A stretch of 64,000 nucleotides of DNA, taken from positions 33,129,176-33,193,175 of the forward strand of contig CM049311.1 of assembly GCA_026874595.1 (NCBI GenBank), written 5' to 3'. The translations under genes and the position numbers were made by a program. The DNA comes from Sipunculus nudus. Its lineage: Eukaryota > Annelida > Sipuncula > Golfingiida > Sipunculidae. The notes below the pieces were generated by a model. That model saw only the letters and a list, made by a program, of their open reading frames with translations, did not search any database and was not told the DNA's origin. Positions 13,081 to 24,336 of this stretch are shown here, piece after piece (position 1 is the first letter of the stretch; every line of letters starts with the position of its first letter).

Positions 13081-14027
13081 GGCCGCACACAGAGCGGACG
13101 AGACGAGATCGGATCGGACCAGACAGGACTGAAAATCCTGTAGAGTCCGCCACAATCTTTCTCAGTCCGGTCCGGTCCTAGAGGGGTCGCACACAGAGCG
13201 GATCGGATAGGATTTTTTAATAAGATACTCTTATATTATATTATATTATATTATATTATATTATATTATATACATACATACATACATACAAAAATAATGG
13301 CATCTCTATCTGAGGTAATATACTTCCATTTATAAATAAACCTGGATATCTACAATCTATTCAATTTATGGTAACTTCACCTGTCATCATAAAACACATA
13401 TAAACAATAGTATTGTGTTATGACATATTTGCTTTGTATTACATCACTCTAAATTTAGTTTTCTGTATATAAATAGGAAACTATATTTATGTACAATACT
13501 ACTGTTTTGATCATACTTAACTATCGAAATATGATCAACAAAAGTATATCTTTGGTTGTTATTTTTATATTAAATTGCAATTACACGTGAATCCTATATG
13601 CTGTATTTAGATGATAGATGTGGTGAGCAACACTATTTTTTCAGCAAGTATTTCCCTTTATAGCTAAAAGGTACACCAAACTCCATGTGTCACCCACGTT
13701 ATTTAACGTCTCTTAATTCGCCATCTTCAGATTTGTACGTCTATCATGTGATTCATAGAGCTGCTCTCATTGGTCAATGACAAAGTCCCGATCCTAGCTA
13801 GTCCTAAAACCCCCGCAAACAGAGCGGACTCAAGCGGACCTGACCGGACCACTCAGGACCAGTCCTGAAATTTCAAAACATTTTGATATGGTCAGGATCG
13901 CTCAGGACTGGGTACGGAGCGGTCCCGGACTGGCAGTCCGGTCCGCCAACTGCCGCAAACTGAGCAGACCGGACCAGATTCAAGTCCGGTCCGATCTCGT
14001 CTCGTCTCGTCCGCTTTGTGTGCGGCC
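13081..14027. mobile_element. 947 bp element with GGCCGCACAC ends
   Basis: The left end GGCCGCACACAGAGCGGACG-AGACGAGATCGG and the reverse of the right end GGCCGCACACAAAGCGGACG-AGACGAGACGAG are near-identical. Sub-terminal zones are full of GTCCGGTCC/GGACCGGAC/GATCGGA words on both sides, and GCACACAGAGCGGA recurs inside. The centre is AT-rich with an (ATATT)n tract. Non-autonomous: no gene inside. Confidence 0.65.
13227..13271. repeat. (ATATT)n pentamer microsatellite
   Basis: Eight or more ATATT units inside the 13.1-14.0 kb element. Confidence 0.8.
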
Positions 14028-14039
14028 TACTTTACATGC

Positions 14040-15010
14040 TAAACTTATCAGATTAAGCAGAGAGACATACAATCTTGACAGGTTGTGCGGAGAGACACAT
14101 ATAAACTTATCAGATTAAGCAGAGAGACATGTAAACTTATCAGGTTGTGCAGAGAGACATATAAACTTGCCAGGTTGTATAAAGAGACATATAAACTTGT
14201 CAGGTTGTATAAAGAGACATATAAACTTGTCAGGTTGTATAAAAGACATATAAACTTGACATATAAATTTGTCAGGTTGTATAAAGAGACATATAAACTT
14301 GTCAGGTTGTATAAAGAGACCTATAAACTTGTCAGGTTGTATAAATAGACATATAAACTTGACATATAAACTTGTCAGGTTGTATAAAGAGATATATTAA
14401 CTTGTCAGGTTGTATAAAGAGACATATAAACTTGACATATAAACTTGTCAGGTTGTATTAAGAGACATATAAACTTGTCAGGTTGTATAAAGAGACATAT
14501 AAACTTGACATATAAACTTGTCAGGTTGTATAAAGAGACATATAAACTTGTCAGGTTGTATAAAGAGACATAAACTTGTCAGGCTGTATAAAGAGACATA
14601 TAAACTTGCCAGGTTGTATAAAGAGACATATAAACTTGACATATAAACTTGTCAGGTTGTATAAAGAGACATATAAACTTGACATATAAACTTGTCAGGT
14701 TGTATAAAGAGACATATAAACTTGTCAGGTTGTATAAAGAGCCATATAAACTTGACATATAAACTTGTCAGGTTGTATAAAGAGACATATAAACTTGTCA
14801 GGTTGTATAAAGAGACATATAAACTTGACATATAAACTTGTCAGGTTGTATAAAGAGACATATAAACTTGTCAGGTTGTATAAAGAGACATATTAACTTG
14901 ACATATAAACTTGTCAGGTTGTATAAAGAGACATATAAACTTATCAGGTTGTATAAAGAGACATATAAACTTGTCAGGTAGTATATAGAGACATAAACTT
15001 GCCAGTTGTA
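14040..15010. repeat. Minisatellite with alternating 30 bp and 43 bp units
   Basis: The base unit is ACATATAAACTTGTCAGG-TTGTATAAAGAG (30 bp). Long units carry an extra 13 bp ACATATAAACTTG. From about 14343 the order is mostly long-short-long-short, giving a 73 bp higher-order period. The open frames across it (LVRLYKETYK repeats on the plus strand) are by-products: 30 bp keeps the frame and 43 bp breaks it. Confidence 0.85.
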
Positions 15011-15662
15011 CAAATAGACATATAAGAAAAATAAAATAGACATATTAAAAAATCGCCTGTAAATCATGTTTGTTACATGATTATATGGTTGAACTCAGGG
15101 CTTTACTCTTATCGCATTGGGCACTGTGGGCATAAACCCGGGGGCCCAAATGGTTTAAGGGTCTACATGAATGCTAATTTAAGTAAGTTTTTGGCACGGA
15201 GAAAAAAATAACAGGCTTTACAGGAGAATACCTAGGGGGCTTATCTGTCACTCATACGTTAGAATGATAAAAAATATCCTCTTGCATAAGCTATTCATAA
15301 ATCGCTATATGGCAACTATGTTCGATTAGTCGCTGGTTTTCAATAAAAATACTATAGCCCTGGCTAACATGGTCTGTCCCTACACTATGCTATGCTGTGA
15401 GAGAGTCATAGAAGCTTCATATTACAAACTAGAGAAATAATAACCAAAAATAAAATTACAAAAAATTGACTAGTGCGTATTGAATCCAATAAAATAAAAT
15501 GCGATCACTATTGGTTCACATCCACTGGAGATGTCATTCAATGATCCAAAGTCGGACACATGCATATATGTACACCAGGCCAGACAAGCAAAGGGCTCTT
15601 AACAAAAGATGACCCTTTATGTATTAGAAGCATCGACCTGTTATTATTTCAACATGTTTCTA

Positions 15663-15730
15663 GGCAGGGGCGTATCCAGGGGGTGCCGCAGGGGGTCAGG
15701 CAACTACCCTCCCCCCCCCCCCCCCCCCAA
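15663..15730 (+). repeat. Partial CAGGGGCGGATCCAG-type MITE
   Basis: CAGGGGCGTATCCAGGGGG followed by a poly-C run. The left end is like those at 42586 and 47926, and the right end is not found. Confidence 0.4.
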
Positions 15731-16091
15731 TCGGTCTTTGCATCTTATATTGAATAAACAATTACTAGACGCTAGAGAAAAAAATAAAGCATAAATTTTG
15801 AAAAAAATGAAAGTATCAGTCTTTTTTTATGACCATATACTTTCATCTGCAAAGATGTATACACAGAGATCTATTCCAGGAATAGAATCTAAGATACTTG
15901 TTATTATAAATCATGGATTCCAAACTAAAAATTGATTGTTGATTGTAATAATTTAAGTCTTCTTACCCATTCCCAAATTTTATCAAAGTTCTGGCAATTG
16001 TTTCTCTTGTTTTATGCATTAACTTTATTGGAGAATATTGAAATTCTGAGTTGATTCTTCGCCCAACCTAAGATTTTCTTTCATTTTTATT

Positions 16092-16093
<2 letters not shown>

Positions 16094-16150
<57 letters not shown>
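16094..16150. repeat. (AT)n microsatellite
   Basis: About 28 AT units. The minus-strand frame 16025-16480 runs through it and through a poly-G/C run, so it is not a gene. Confidence 0.95.
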
Positions 16151-16154
<4 letters not shown>

Positions 16155-16225
16155 CAAGGAAATAAAAGAACATCTAGAAAGGATGCTTCTATCGTCGGAG
16201 CACGCCTGTGGAGTCTGAGGAGCCA
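16150..16225 (-). repeat. Short dispersed repeat, inverted partner of 5755-5835
   Basis: See the partner at 5755-5835. It lies at the edge of an (AT)n tract. Confidence 0.55.
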
Positions 16226-17099
16226 ATGAATAACAGAAAGACTGCAATATAATGAACTATTCGCCCAGCAGCTATTTCTGCAGCTCATTCCCCCCCCCCC
16301 CCCCCAATTACTTATCACCAATTCACATGCTTTTTCTCTTCTGCACAGACAGCAATGCGACAAAGTTGACGATGTGGTAAATTCTTGGAAAACTATGATT
16401 AAAGGGTATCCCGAGGGGCAGAATTGGGCCCCATTCTTTCCTTTAAATGAGCTTAACACGTTTTTAAACCGTACACTCATACCAATTATAACATGATTCT
16501 CGCCATTGGTAACGGTGTTGATTATGTAACAGTAATATCATGTTAAAAAACAAAACTGTTTGGATTCTATATATTTAAACGGAGTGAACTTTTCATATCT
16601 CTCAACTGGTAAAACAAGTGCCCGAAAATTAAACGCTATCAGATAAATTAGTAGTGTGATTGATTTTGGTAACAATAGCTTACCATATGTTTTTTCCTTT
16701 CATGTTTTAATTATTATTGTTCCATCGTTTGGCACATCTTAATCAATCAATTATAATTTAATCTTATATAAACCATGCTGTTTTAAAGACCATCAAGTCT
16801 CATGTATGTTTCAATATTTTTATGTCTTTTATCCCGAATCATCGCCGGGTGATATTAGCAATCCTGGTTAATTAATGTTATATTGTTCATGTACATTGAG
16901 CCATAAAAAAAAATTGCTCTTGTTGTTGTGTTGTTATTAAAAGTGATGTCGAGATTACCTGCTTTTCCTGACTGGGAGCAGTTGTTAACTTTGCTTTATC
17001 AAAACAAGAAAGTTCGGATCGCCGTTAGAGTAAATAACAGGTCACGTTTAAAATGTTTAATTTCCTTTACATACATTTTAATCTAGATGTGAAGAAAAA

Positions 17100-17690
17100 A
17101 AGCGCAGTTCATACCAAGCATGAACAAATCAGGCATTAAGTGTGCAGTAAAACCGAAATATTTTCCCCATCGGAACGTTTATATGCATGCGCTATCGATT
17201 TTATGGGTTATGGGGCTTTCATATATTCACGGATAGCAACACGGATCATCCCGGATCATGATCCGTGGTGTTCCGGAGACAGCAGCGCGCTTTCGTTTAC
17301 CAGTTGGCCGATTTCACGGCCAGATTCCTCTAATTTGGCCGTTTTAATCTCCCAGTGGGCGTAAAAATTGTTTGGCCGTATTCAGAAAATGGCCGAATTT
17401 GGCCAAATCACACATTTTCCAGGAATTTCCATATTATTCACGTCGCTGTTTAGGATTATGACACAGGATCCATTGACAACCGTGTCATATGGTTTGTGAA
17501 GCAGTATGGCTGCATGTGATTGTCACGTGCGTGCATTGTGTGACGTCAACAGTAATTTTCTTTTGTTTCAAATGATTAAATATTAGAGGATATGGTAATC
17601 ACATGACGCTCGGCCAAGCTGAACAGCACTTGTTGTATTAAGTATTAAATCGTAACCTGTGCATATATGTATATATTAGTTTGGCCGAAT
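17100..17690 (+). repeat. Dispersed repeat, uninterrupted copy (empty site for the 6.8 kb element)
   Basis: It shares, in order, AAACCGAAATATTTTCCCC, several GGCCGAAT words, CCAGGAATTTCC, CGTCGCTGTTTAGGATTA, GTATGGCTG, TTTTCTTTTGTTTCA and CATGACGCTCG with the split copy at 18700-18961 plus 25752-25862. The many GGCCG words suggest a GC-rich motif element. No coding potential seen. Confidence 0.7.
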
Positions 17691-18194
17691 TTTGACCATG
17701 AGCAGATATGATTTTGGCTGCATGGCATTTCTGGCAACCCTGTAATAAAATTAATAAAATAAAATTTTAAACTGAAAAATAATAATATAAATAAAATTAA
17801 TAAAACTAATGTTTTTATTCAAAATAAATTATAATCGGATATCAAACAAGAGTCTAGTCTGGTAACGCCATGTGCAGGTCGTCTGGTTTAAGAGACTTTG
17901 AGTTCGCGGTCACGACAACTTGAAAGTAATTTATAGCCCCAGGATTTATCTATATTGGCTGCTTTCTGCATTTTCTCAAATAAATCTCTGACGGTTGCTA
18001 CGAAAGACTAACTGGGTATGTTGTCTGAAGCATACAATGCTGGCAATATCGGCAGGTGTTCGAGCACTCACTGGCCGGGAGACTTGTAGATTTTCGGGGC
18101 GTTTAAAAAGAAATCGGCCGGCAAAGAAAAAATCGGCAGATGGGAGGCCAGCTTTAAAAAAAGTACGACTGTACATGTGTGAATATTCATCGAT

Positions 18195-18275
18195 GACGTT
18201 CCTAAAACCGGACCATGTGCCGGATCCAAACTAAAATATAATCGATTCCTCAAATACCCCTGAAAATACATGAAA
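18195..18275 (+). repeat. Dispersed repeat pair, copy 1
   Basis: CCGGACCATGTGCCGGATCC, then AAAATATAATCGATTC, then ACCC-TGAAA blocks recur at 38095-38180 in the same orientation. Confidence 0.55.
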
Positions 18276-18699
18276 GTCCGTCCATGTTTGTGTGAATCGT
18301 GAATATGGTGAACGAACACACACTCCCTAACATACACACACACACTCCCTAACATACACACAAGAACGGGGATGAACGCACAACCTACTGGTGGAGGCAA
18401 TGAAATACATGCAGGAACAGAGATAGAAAAGCTTGGCATGGCACTACGTTCACAAAATAATCCGGTCTTTTTGCTGATCCACCAAGGGCAACAACATCCG
18501 AGTATTATATTTTCTGGTGAGAGGTACTAGACCTATTTGTGCCACACCCGTAACTACGTATTATAAGAGGGACTGACCAAAAATGCAAATGATTGGAAGG
18601 TATTCTAGCCGAACTGTGTGTCGCATTTAAACACTGACTGTGACAAGCAAGTCGTCACGTTGTCACGTTTGAAAAACCTAGTTGGGAAGAATAAATCCG

Positions 18700-18961
18700 C
18701 TTCTTTCCAAGCTTGAGCAAATCATTTTATGCAATAAAACCGAAATATTTTCCCCATTGGATGTTTTCTATGCATGCGAATGCGCTTTGTAGGGTTTCAT
18801 GTTGGCCAATTTTACGAACAGAGTTTTCAAATTTTACCATTTTATTCTGCCATTTGCCGTAATCAATATTTTGGCCGTATAAAAAACGGCCGAATATGGC
18901 CAAATCACATATGTTCCAGGAATTTCCACATAATTCACGTCGCTGTTTAGGATTATGACAC
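18700..18961 (+). repeat. Dispersed repeat, left half of the interrupted copy
   Basis: Matches about 17,110-17,464 and stops exactly where the 6.8 kb element begins. Confidence 0.7.
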
Positions 18962-18971
18962 TAGTCGGGTC

Positions 18972-19122
18972 GTTGAAGCCCAGAAATGAGGTCTACATGG
19001 ACAAAAATGGTAGAAAGCTAAATTTGGTGTCATATGAAAGGCCGCATTGAGTAGAATAACATATCCAAAATCCGCTTAAATCCGCTCTGGGGAAAATTTT
19101 TTACAGCAGTTTGAAAAATTAA
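18972..19122 (+). repeat. Left terminal inverted repeat of the 6.8 kb element
   Basis: Imperfect inverted match to about 25588-25738. Shared blocks are in the same order, including GGTAGAAAGCT, TTTGGTGTCA, ATCCAAAATCCGCT and a GGGGAAA-T-rich-ACAGCAGTTTGAA core. The outermost ~35 bp are the most diverged. Confidence 0.75.
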
Positions 19123-19837
19123 CATTTTTAGAATAAAAGTGACAGCCTGAAACAGGAAAATCTACGTTGATCTGCATTTATTTTTTAATCTGTTCACATT
19201 CAACATGAGCCAATATTTTTATGATGAATACTACGTTTTTTAACTTTGAAATAATATTTTATCATTTAAAGTTATGAAACGTAATACATTCAAAATGATA
19301 CATCTGTACTCCATTGGGCAGTAGCAAACCATTATTGAAGTCTGAATACGGTGTTAATCAAGTTAAAATACAATAGAAACATTTATTGTCGGTGTGCGTG
19401 CACTTGCTAAAATACAATGTAATACATCGGGCACTAGGCATTAAACCAACCGCGGCCTTGGGAATATAGCTGTTCCCCTGTAAACGTGGTTTACACGCAA
19501 GCTGGTAGCAGCTCGGGCTTTGTACTCGGTAAACGCTTGTGTGTTAATACAACGATCTCACCATTGATAAAATGTGTTATCTTCAAATGGTCACATAGAT
19601 TTACAGCGCCCGGGTATTGCCTGTTTTTAAGAAACAAGACAGGTTACACTTCTCAGAAAAGCCTATGATGGCAATTAAACATTCATTTACCCAGACAATT
19701 TGGACTAAGTTTACCTGCAACTAAGTTTAATAGATTACGAGACTTCTATATTCATTTATACAATTGCTACGGTGTAATTAATTTGTTGATATCCATCACT
19801 TTTATATTTAAATTGCAATAACTGTCCATGATCAAAT
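19123..19837. other. Left non-coding interior of the 6.8 kb element
   Basis: No supportable gene between the left terminal repeat and the first ATG. AT-rich. It should hold the element's promoter, but I see no distinctive site. Confidence 0.5.
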
Positions 19838-20122
19838 ATGGCCGAGGTGCCGACTTCATCAAATGCCTTCTCAAACTGCCCGGGAGACTGTTGTGCCATA
19901 TGTAAATTAAGCTTCACTGAAAATAGACCATCCGTAACTGTAACAAGGAAGGACTTACAGAGAATAATCAGTTGCGCTGAACAACGAGGGGAGTCAGAAC
20001 TTAACAAATATCTTAATAAATGTATTTGTTCTTCACCAGTAAAAAATGTATTAGTACTTCAAACCTGCCGTCGAGATTTCACTGACAAAAAAAAAAAAGA
20101 ATCAACAGTACTAAAACGGTAG
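19838..20122 (+). pseudogene. Fragment 1: N-terminal Cys-rich segment
   Basis: The fragment starts MAEVPTSSNAFSN. It carries a CCAICKLSF knuckle, then SVTVTRKDLQRIISCAEQRG and a later C-I-C and C-R pair. Together these look like a small zinc-binding module followed by a helical segment. It ends at a frameshift inside a run of twelve A's (20089-20099 area) and a nearby TAG. The ATG is the first one downstream of the left terminal repeat that leads into conserved sequence. Confidence 0.6.
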
Positions 20123-20154
20123 AGGAGCCTTGCGCCAAAGAACTTGGGTCAAGT

Positions 20155-20697
20155 TTGTTGCCATTCAATCCGAAAGAACACTGTTTGTTTTGTGGAACAT
20201 CTGGTGCGCCAGATGATCGACATCCAGGTCGAAGTCGGGTTCATGCTGTAGAAACTCTACCCCTACGTGAAAAGCTTCTAGAGTGTTGCGACAAGAGGGA
20301 AGACTCCTGGGCATCTGAAGTAAAACAACGCAATTCAGGATCTATTGACTTGGTTGCAGCAGAAGCTGTATACCATGACAGCTGTTGTTCGCGGTTCTTC
20401 CTAAAAAAGGAATTCAGAGCATCAGCAATAAAGAAGCCCCAAGGCCGACCCGAAGCAAAACAGCTAAAGCAATGGTTTGACATGCTTTGTGATTGGCTCG
20501 AATCCGAGGGTGATATGGAACTGTACACTGTTTCAGAACCGCATGAAGAAATGGCAACATTTGCTGGTCCTTCAGAAGTTTACGGTGTTAAGAGGCTCAT
20601 AAAAAACTTAAGGAACATTACAAGGAATTTATTTTCTTCGCTGAAATCAGAGGCCGAAAAAATGTTGTTTGTTTCAGAAACATGGCAAAGTTCATAA
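20155..20697 (+). pseudogene. Fragment 2: second Cys/His segment
   Basis: It opens with FNPKEHCLFCGT, then RSRVHAVETLPLREKLLECC, then IDLVAAEAVYHDSCCSRFF. The spacing of C-x2-C, H and HDSCC suggests a second metal-binding fold. The following frame, from about 20682, carries MAKFIINDSWYAG onward, with a TAA at 20796-20798 that fits a CAA to TAA change. Confidence 0.65.
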
Positions 20698-21362
20698 TAA
20701 ATGATAGCTGGTACGCAGGTAAGGAAGATAACATTGAAGATGAAACAGAACGTGTTATCAAGACTGCAGCAAGGATCATAAGAGCAGAAATTCGATAAAG
20801 GGAGTATGACCTATCCAATTATCCTACCTGCGAGGACATAGAAAATACCGATCGTGGCAAGAAATGGATCCCACGCAATCTGCAATTCCTCTTGAAAATG
20901 TTGATTCCATCCGAATTAAAAGAGAACAGTATTGGACACTGCATTGTCCAGGCAGCCCGACCAAGGTCAGTTATAACACAAACGTTGTTTGGTTTGGGTG
21001 TTGAGATGGACCATGTATTTGGCTCAAAGTGGCTGATTAGAGAACTGTGCCGCTTAGGATATTCAATCAGCTATGATGAAGTGACCCGATATAAGCAATA
21101 TGTTATTCAGAGTGAGAATCTTGAGAATCTTCTAGCCGAGTATTTTCCTGGTACATTCGCGCAGTGGGTGGCCGATAATATTGATCACAATGTGGCAACT
21201 TTAGATGGACAAGACACATTCCATGGTATGGGAATTATGGCGATTGCAACAACTAGAAACGACACATTGCCCATCTTGAAATCACGTGCCATTGTCAGAC
21301 AACCCTGTAACAGTGTAAACGATCTCTTAAAGGATAGGGGGTTCCCATTCATCAATACATAG
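20682..21362 (+). pseudogene. Fragment 3: linker and start of conserved middle region
   Basis: In the third frame the reading runs from MAKFIINDSWYAG through IPRNLQFLLKM, FGLGVEMDHVFGSKWLIREL and YPGTFAQWVADNIDHN-like sequence to LLKDRGFPFINT. It is broken by one stop at 20796 and ends at a frameshift near 21356. Translation in the next frame continues YIGPSGKGLASVNYRP. Confidence 0.6.
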
Positions 21363-21880
21363 GACCATCTGGAAAAGGTCTGGCATCAGTTAATTATAGA
21401 CCAATTATTGAACAACAGGTTCCATACACATTGCCTTAGGAACTGTGCTCTGATTTTCTTTGGCACTCAGGTGGCCTATTCATTGAGGCTGAAAATCCTA
21501 GACCAAACCGGTCGGGGTTTATGCAGCATGTTTTCTCTGGAGATCAGTACCATGCTTCAAAATCCAAAACGCTGCTTCTGCCAATAATTGACTTGAATCC
21601 TTCGGATGAAACATGCATCTACTCTACATTGCTCTATATTCAAAGCCAAGCTAGGCAACTGAATATAAAAACGCCGTGTATTACATTTGATCAACCTTTC
21701 TGGCTGAAAGCTATTGAAATAATTACTGTTAATTCAATGAAGATAGTTTGCAGACTTGGCGGATTTCATACAATGATGAGTTTCCTGGGTAGCACTGGAT
21801 CCATGATGAAAGGTTCAGGATTAGAGGAGGCACTAGAAAGCGTATATGGACCAAATGCAGTTCATCATATGATGTCATGA
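21356..21880 (+). pseudogene. Fragment 4: FDQPFWLKA / RLGGFHTMMSFLG region
   Basis: It continues the gene after a frameshift, with a TAG at 21437-21439 and a TGA at 21878-21880 in otherwise conserved frame. The strongly conserved-looking block contains CITFDQPFWLKAIEI and, 25 residues on, CRLGGFHTMMSFLGS followed by GSGLEEALESVYG. The invariant Asp in FDQP could be a catalytic acidic residue of an RNase H-like core. That is only a guess. Confidence 0.6.
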
Positions 21881-21905
21881 AAGGCAATTTCTAGGGCGTT
21901 ACGTG

Positions 21906-22845
21906 GGCATTTCGTGATGAGGCCGCTTTAATGAACCAGATTTTTATGGGAATTGTTCCATGTGCATTGCATAATGGGAACCAAGCTTTTACCTTTACAG
22001 ATATAGATGAGAATCCACTTGAAGAACATGGATCAGACATTGAGAATGCATCTTCCATTGAGCATACCTGTGTAGAAAATGGACCAAGTAACAAGAATCT
22101 CGGAGAGATGGAGAGAGATATCACAATCCTAGAGAATGAATACGATGAAACAGAAACAAAGAAGATCAAAGCTTTGTATGACGGAGTAACAGATAAATCT
22201 ATACCAGTTTCTAGCATCTTTGAATCAAATGAATTTGTCAAATTGGAGATCTGCTTGGCGAAATATAAAGCAATGCTTTCAGACAGGTCGCCAACAGCAA
22301 GGCTTTGGTTGCAGTATATGAAATATGTTGAAACTCTTAAGTTATTCATTAGAGCTGAAAAGACAGGAGATTGGAGTCTTCATCTCATCGCGGTTGGTAG
22401 GATGTTGAATTTATTTGCTGCTACTGGCCATATTAACTTTGCAAAAAGTGCACGTCTTTATCTGCAAATGATGCAAGATTTGCCAAATGACCATCCTTGG
22501 CTGTATAACTGTTTCGCCGAGAATGGATTTCACACTGTCCGCAGAACTAGAAGATACTGGGCAGGTCTTTGAACGGATCTAACCATTGAACAAGTCATGA
22601 TACGGTCTATCAAGAGTCGAGGAGGACTGACCAGAGGAAGAAGCATGACCGAGTCTGTCCGCCTGCAGTGGATCTACAGTATGCACAAATGTGCTGAAGT
22701 CCATGAGGCCATGACGACGCTGACTAATATGAAGCTAGACTCCTGTGAGCAGCAACACATTGAGCTAGGAAAATCCAGATGTCAGCGTGATTTCAAAGAC
22801 CTGAACAACATCCAGACATGGTTCAAGCGTCATGACCCCCTCTGA
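21906..22845 (+). pseudogene. Fragment 5: acidic linker, helical region and IEQVMIRSIK/GGLTRGRS motif
   Basis: After a frameshift near 21917 the frame gives DEAALMNQIFMGI, an acidic linker, then a helical stretch including RLWLQYMKYVETLKLFIRAE and NLFAATGHINFAKSARLYLQ. One TGA (22570-22572) interrupts it, between RYWAGL and TDLTIEQVMIRSIK. GGLTRGRSMTESVRLQW follows. The two halves are in the same frame, so the stop is a point mutation. Confidence 0.6.
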
Positions 22846-23431
22846 TGTGAACGAACAGAAAGTGCGTTCTTTGTCTTCTGGTTTGAGTGCTTCAGGCAGT
22901 GACAGTGTGAACTGTCACCAGACAGAGGAGATTAGGGCGAAAATCCACAAACAACTCGACAATATGAGTGTCACGGAGGCATCCACTAAAAGAAGCGAGC
23001 AAGTTCGAGCATTGGATCATTTGTACCCGGGAGTCAAAGTTGACAAGCAGAAAGTTCAAATCGATCCAAATATTTTATTTTCTCGCCTGATTGCTATAGT
23101 ACAGAGACAGGAAAATATGGCACCGTATTTTGATTATGAACTGACAGCAGTGCCAACCTCTTTATTCAAAAATGATGCTATGCGAAAACCAGCAAAGGCC
23201 CAGCTAGCTAAATTCCTGACTTCAGTTGTGAAGCCATGTGAGCTTACTAAAGAGGCCACACATGTGCTTGATGGCGGGGCACTTTTGCATAGGGTAAAAT
23301 TGATGAAAAGAACAACGTACAAAGACATAGCCAAACAATATGTAGATTATGTTCAGACCAAGTCAGAGACTGCTGTGTCGTATTTGATGGCTATGGTCAG
23401 AGCCCATCAATCAAAGACCACGAGCATGTAA
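22832..23431 (+). pseudogene. Fragment 6: spacer before the nuclease segment
   Basis: A further frameshift near 22835 moves the frame to DVNEQKVRSLSSGLSASG and on through VPTSLFKNDAMRKPAKAQLAKFL to DGGALLHRVKLMKRTTYKDIAKQYVDYV. No motif I can name. The sequence is collinear with the gene and is the expected entry into the PIN-like region. Confidence 0.55.
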
Positions 23432-23475
23432 GAAGACTTGGCAAGACGTGAGCGGATATATTCCTCAGTGAATCT

Positions 23476-24336
23476 ATGATGGCCCACAACAACCAGCAGA
23501 TCTTTCTTACAAATGAGAAAAACAAGGCACAGTTCATCTCATTGTTGTGTCGCTATCTGCAAGATGATGGTAAAATTGTACATGTCAGCATGGGAAACGC
23601 TGACACCAAGATAGTTGCATGTGCTCTTCAGTGCGCAACACAGGGGAGAGAAGTCACCGTTGTAGCAGATGACACTGACCTTCTAGTTCTCTTGATGTAC
23701 CACTGGAATGAAGATATTGCAGATATATGTTTCAAGTCAGAGGCAAAATCGTCCGTGAAACAGAAGGCCAATAAATCATGGAAAGTATGTGATCTTGTCA
23801 ACAAGTCTAGCTAAACAGTCACAAAACACATATTGTTTCTTCATGCATGGACTGGTTGTGATACTACTTCTGCCACTTTTGGCCAGGGCAAAACTAGTTT
23901 GCTTTCAAAGATGAAAAAGTTCGAGGTAATACAGCAGATATCATGTATAATGGATGATCCTAAGATGTCACCAGATGAAATCGGCAAAGCTGGCATCCGA
24001 TTGTTTTTGCTACTCTGTGGTGGCAGAGAAGGTGAGTCCTTGAACAGTCTGCGGTATGCTAAATTCATGGAAATGATTTCAACATGCAAAACATCACTTG
24101 ATCCCAAGAAACTACCACCTACAGAAAGAGCAGCACATTTTCACAGTTTACGGGTCCACCTGCAGGTGATGATCTGGAAGAAACTGAACAACAACGAACT
24201 GGACCCTGAGCACTGGGGGTGGAATCTGTTAGGTAACAGCCTCACGCCACTGATGAGGGATTTGGCTGCAGGACCAGACAGTATTCTTAAGTTTATAAGG
24301 TGCAAATGTAGACTGTCAACCAAAAACCCGTGCTGA
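23476..24336 (+). pseudogene. Fragment 7: PIN/FEN-like nuclease segment
   Basis: One frame with a single stop (TAA 23812-23814) gives NADTKIVACALQCA, then VTVVADDTDLLVLLMYHW, then FLHAWTGCDTTSATFGQGKT. In FEN1/XPG-type nucleases an acidic EAEAQ-type helix, an ATEDMDCL-type strand and an LGSDYCESIRGIG-type helix-hairpin-helix occur in this order and carry the metal-binding acids. The order and the Asp residues (NAD, DDTD, GCD) fit. The rest of the fragment ends KFIRCKCRLSTKNPC before a TGA. The nuclease fold is inferred from motif order, not from an alignment. Confidence 0.6.

Larger units (their letters stand above)
15011..17099. other. No supportable gene
   Basis: Poly-C tracts (15709-15728, 16290-16306), an (AT)n tract and repeat fragments. 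The 151-codon minus-strand frame at 16025-16480 is built from an AT repeat, a poly-C run and a dispersed repeat. Confidence 0.5.

Noticed and set aside
14040-15010. CRISPR array or repetitive protein gene
   Set aside because: Units are directly adjacent with no unique spacers, and the 43 bp units break the reading frame. It is a minisatellite in eukaryotic DNA.
16025-16480. 151-codon minus-strand gene
   Set aside because: The frame is assembled from an (AT)n tract, a poly-C run and a dispersed repeat.
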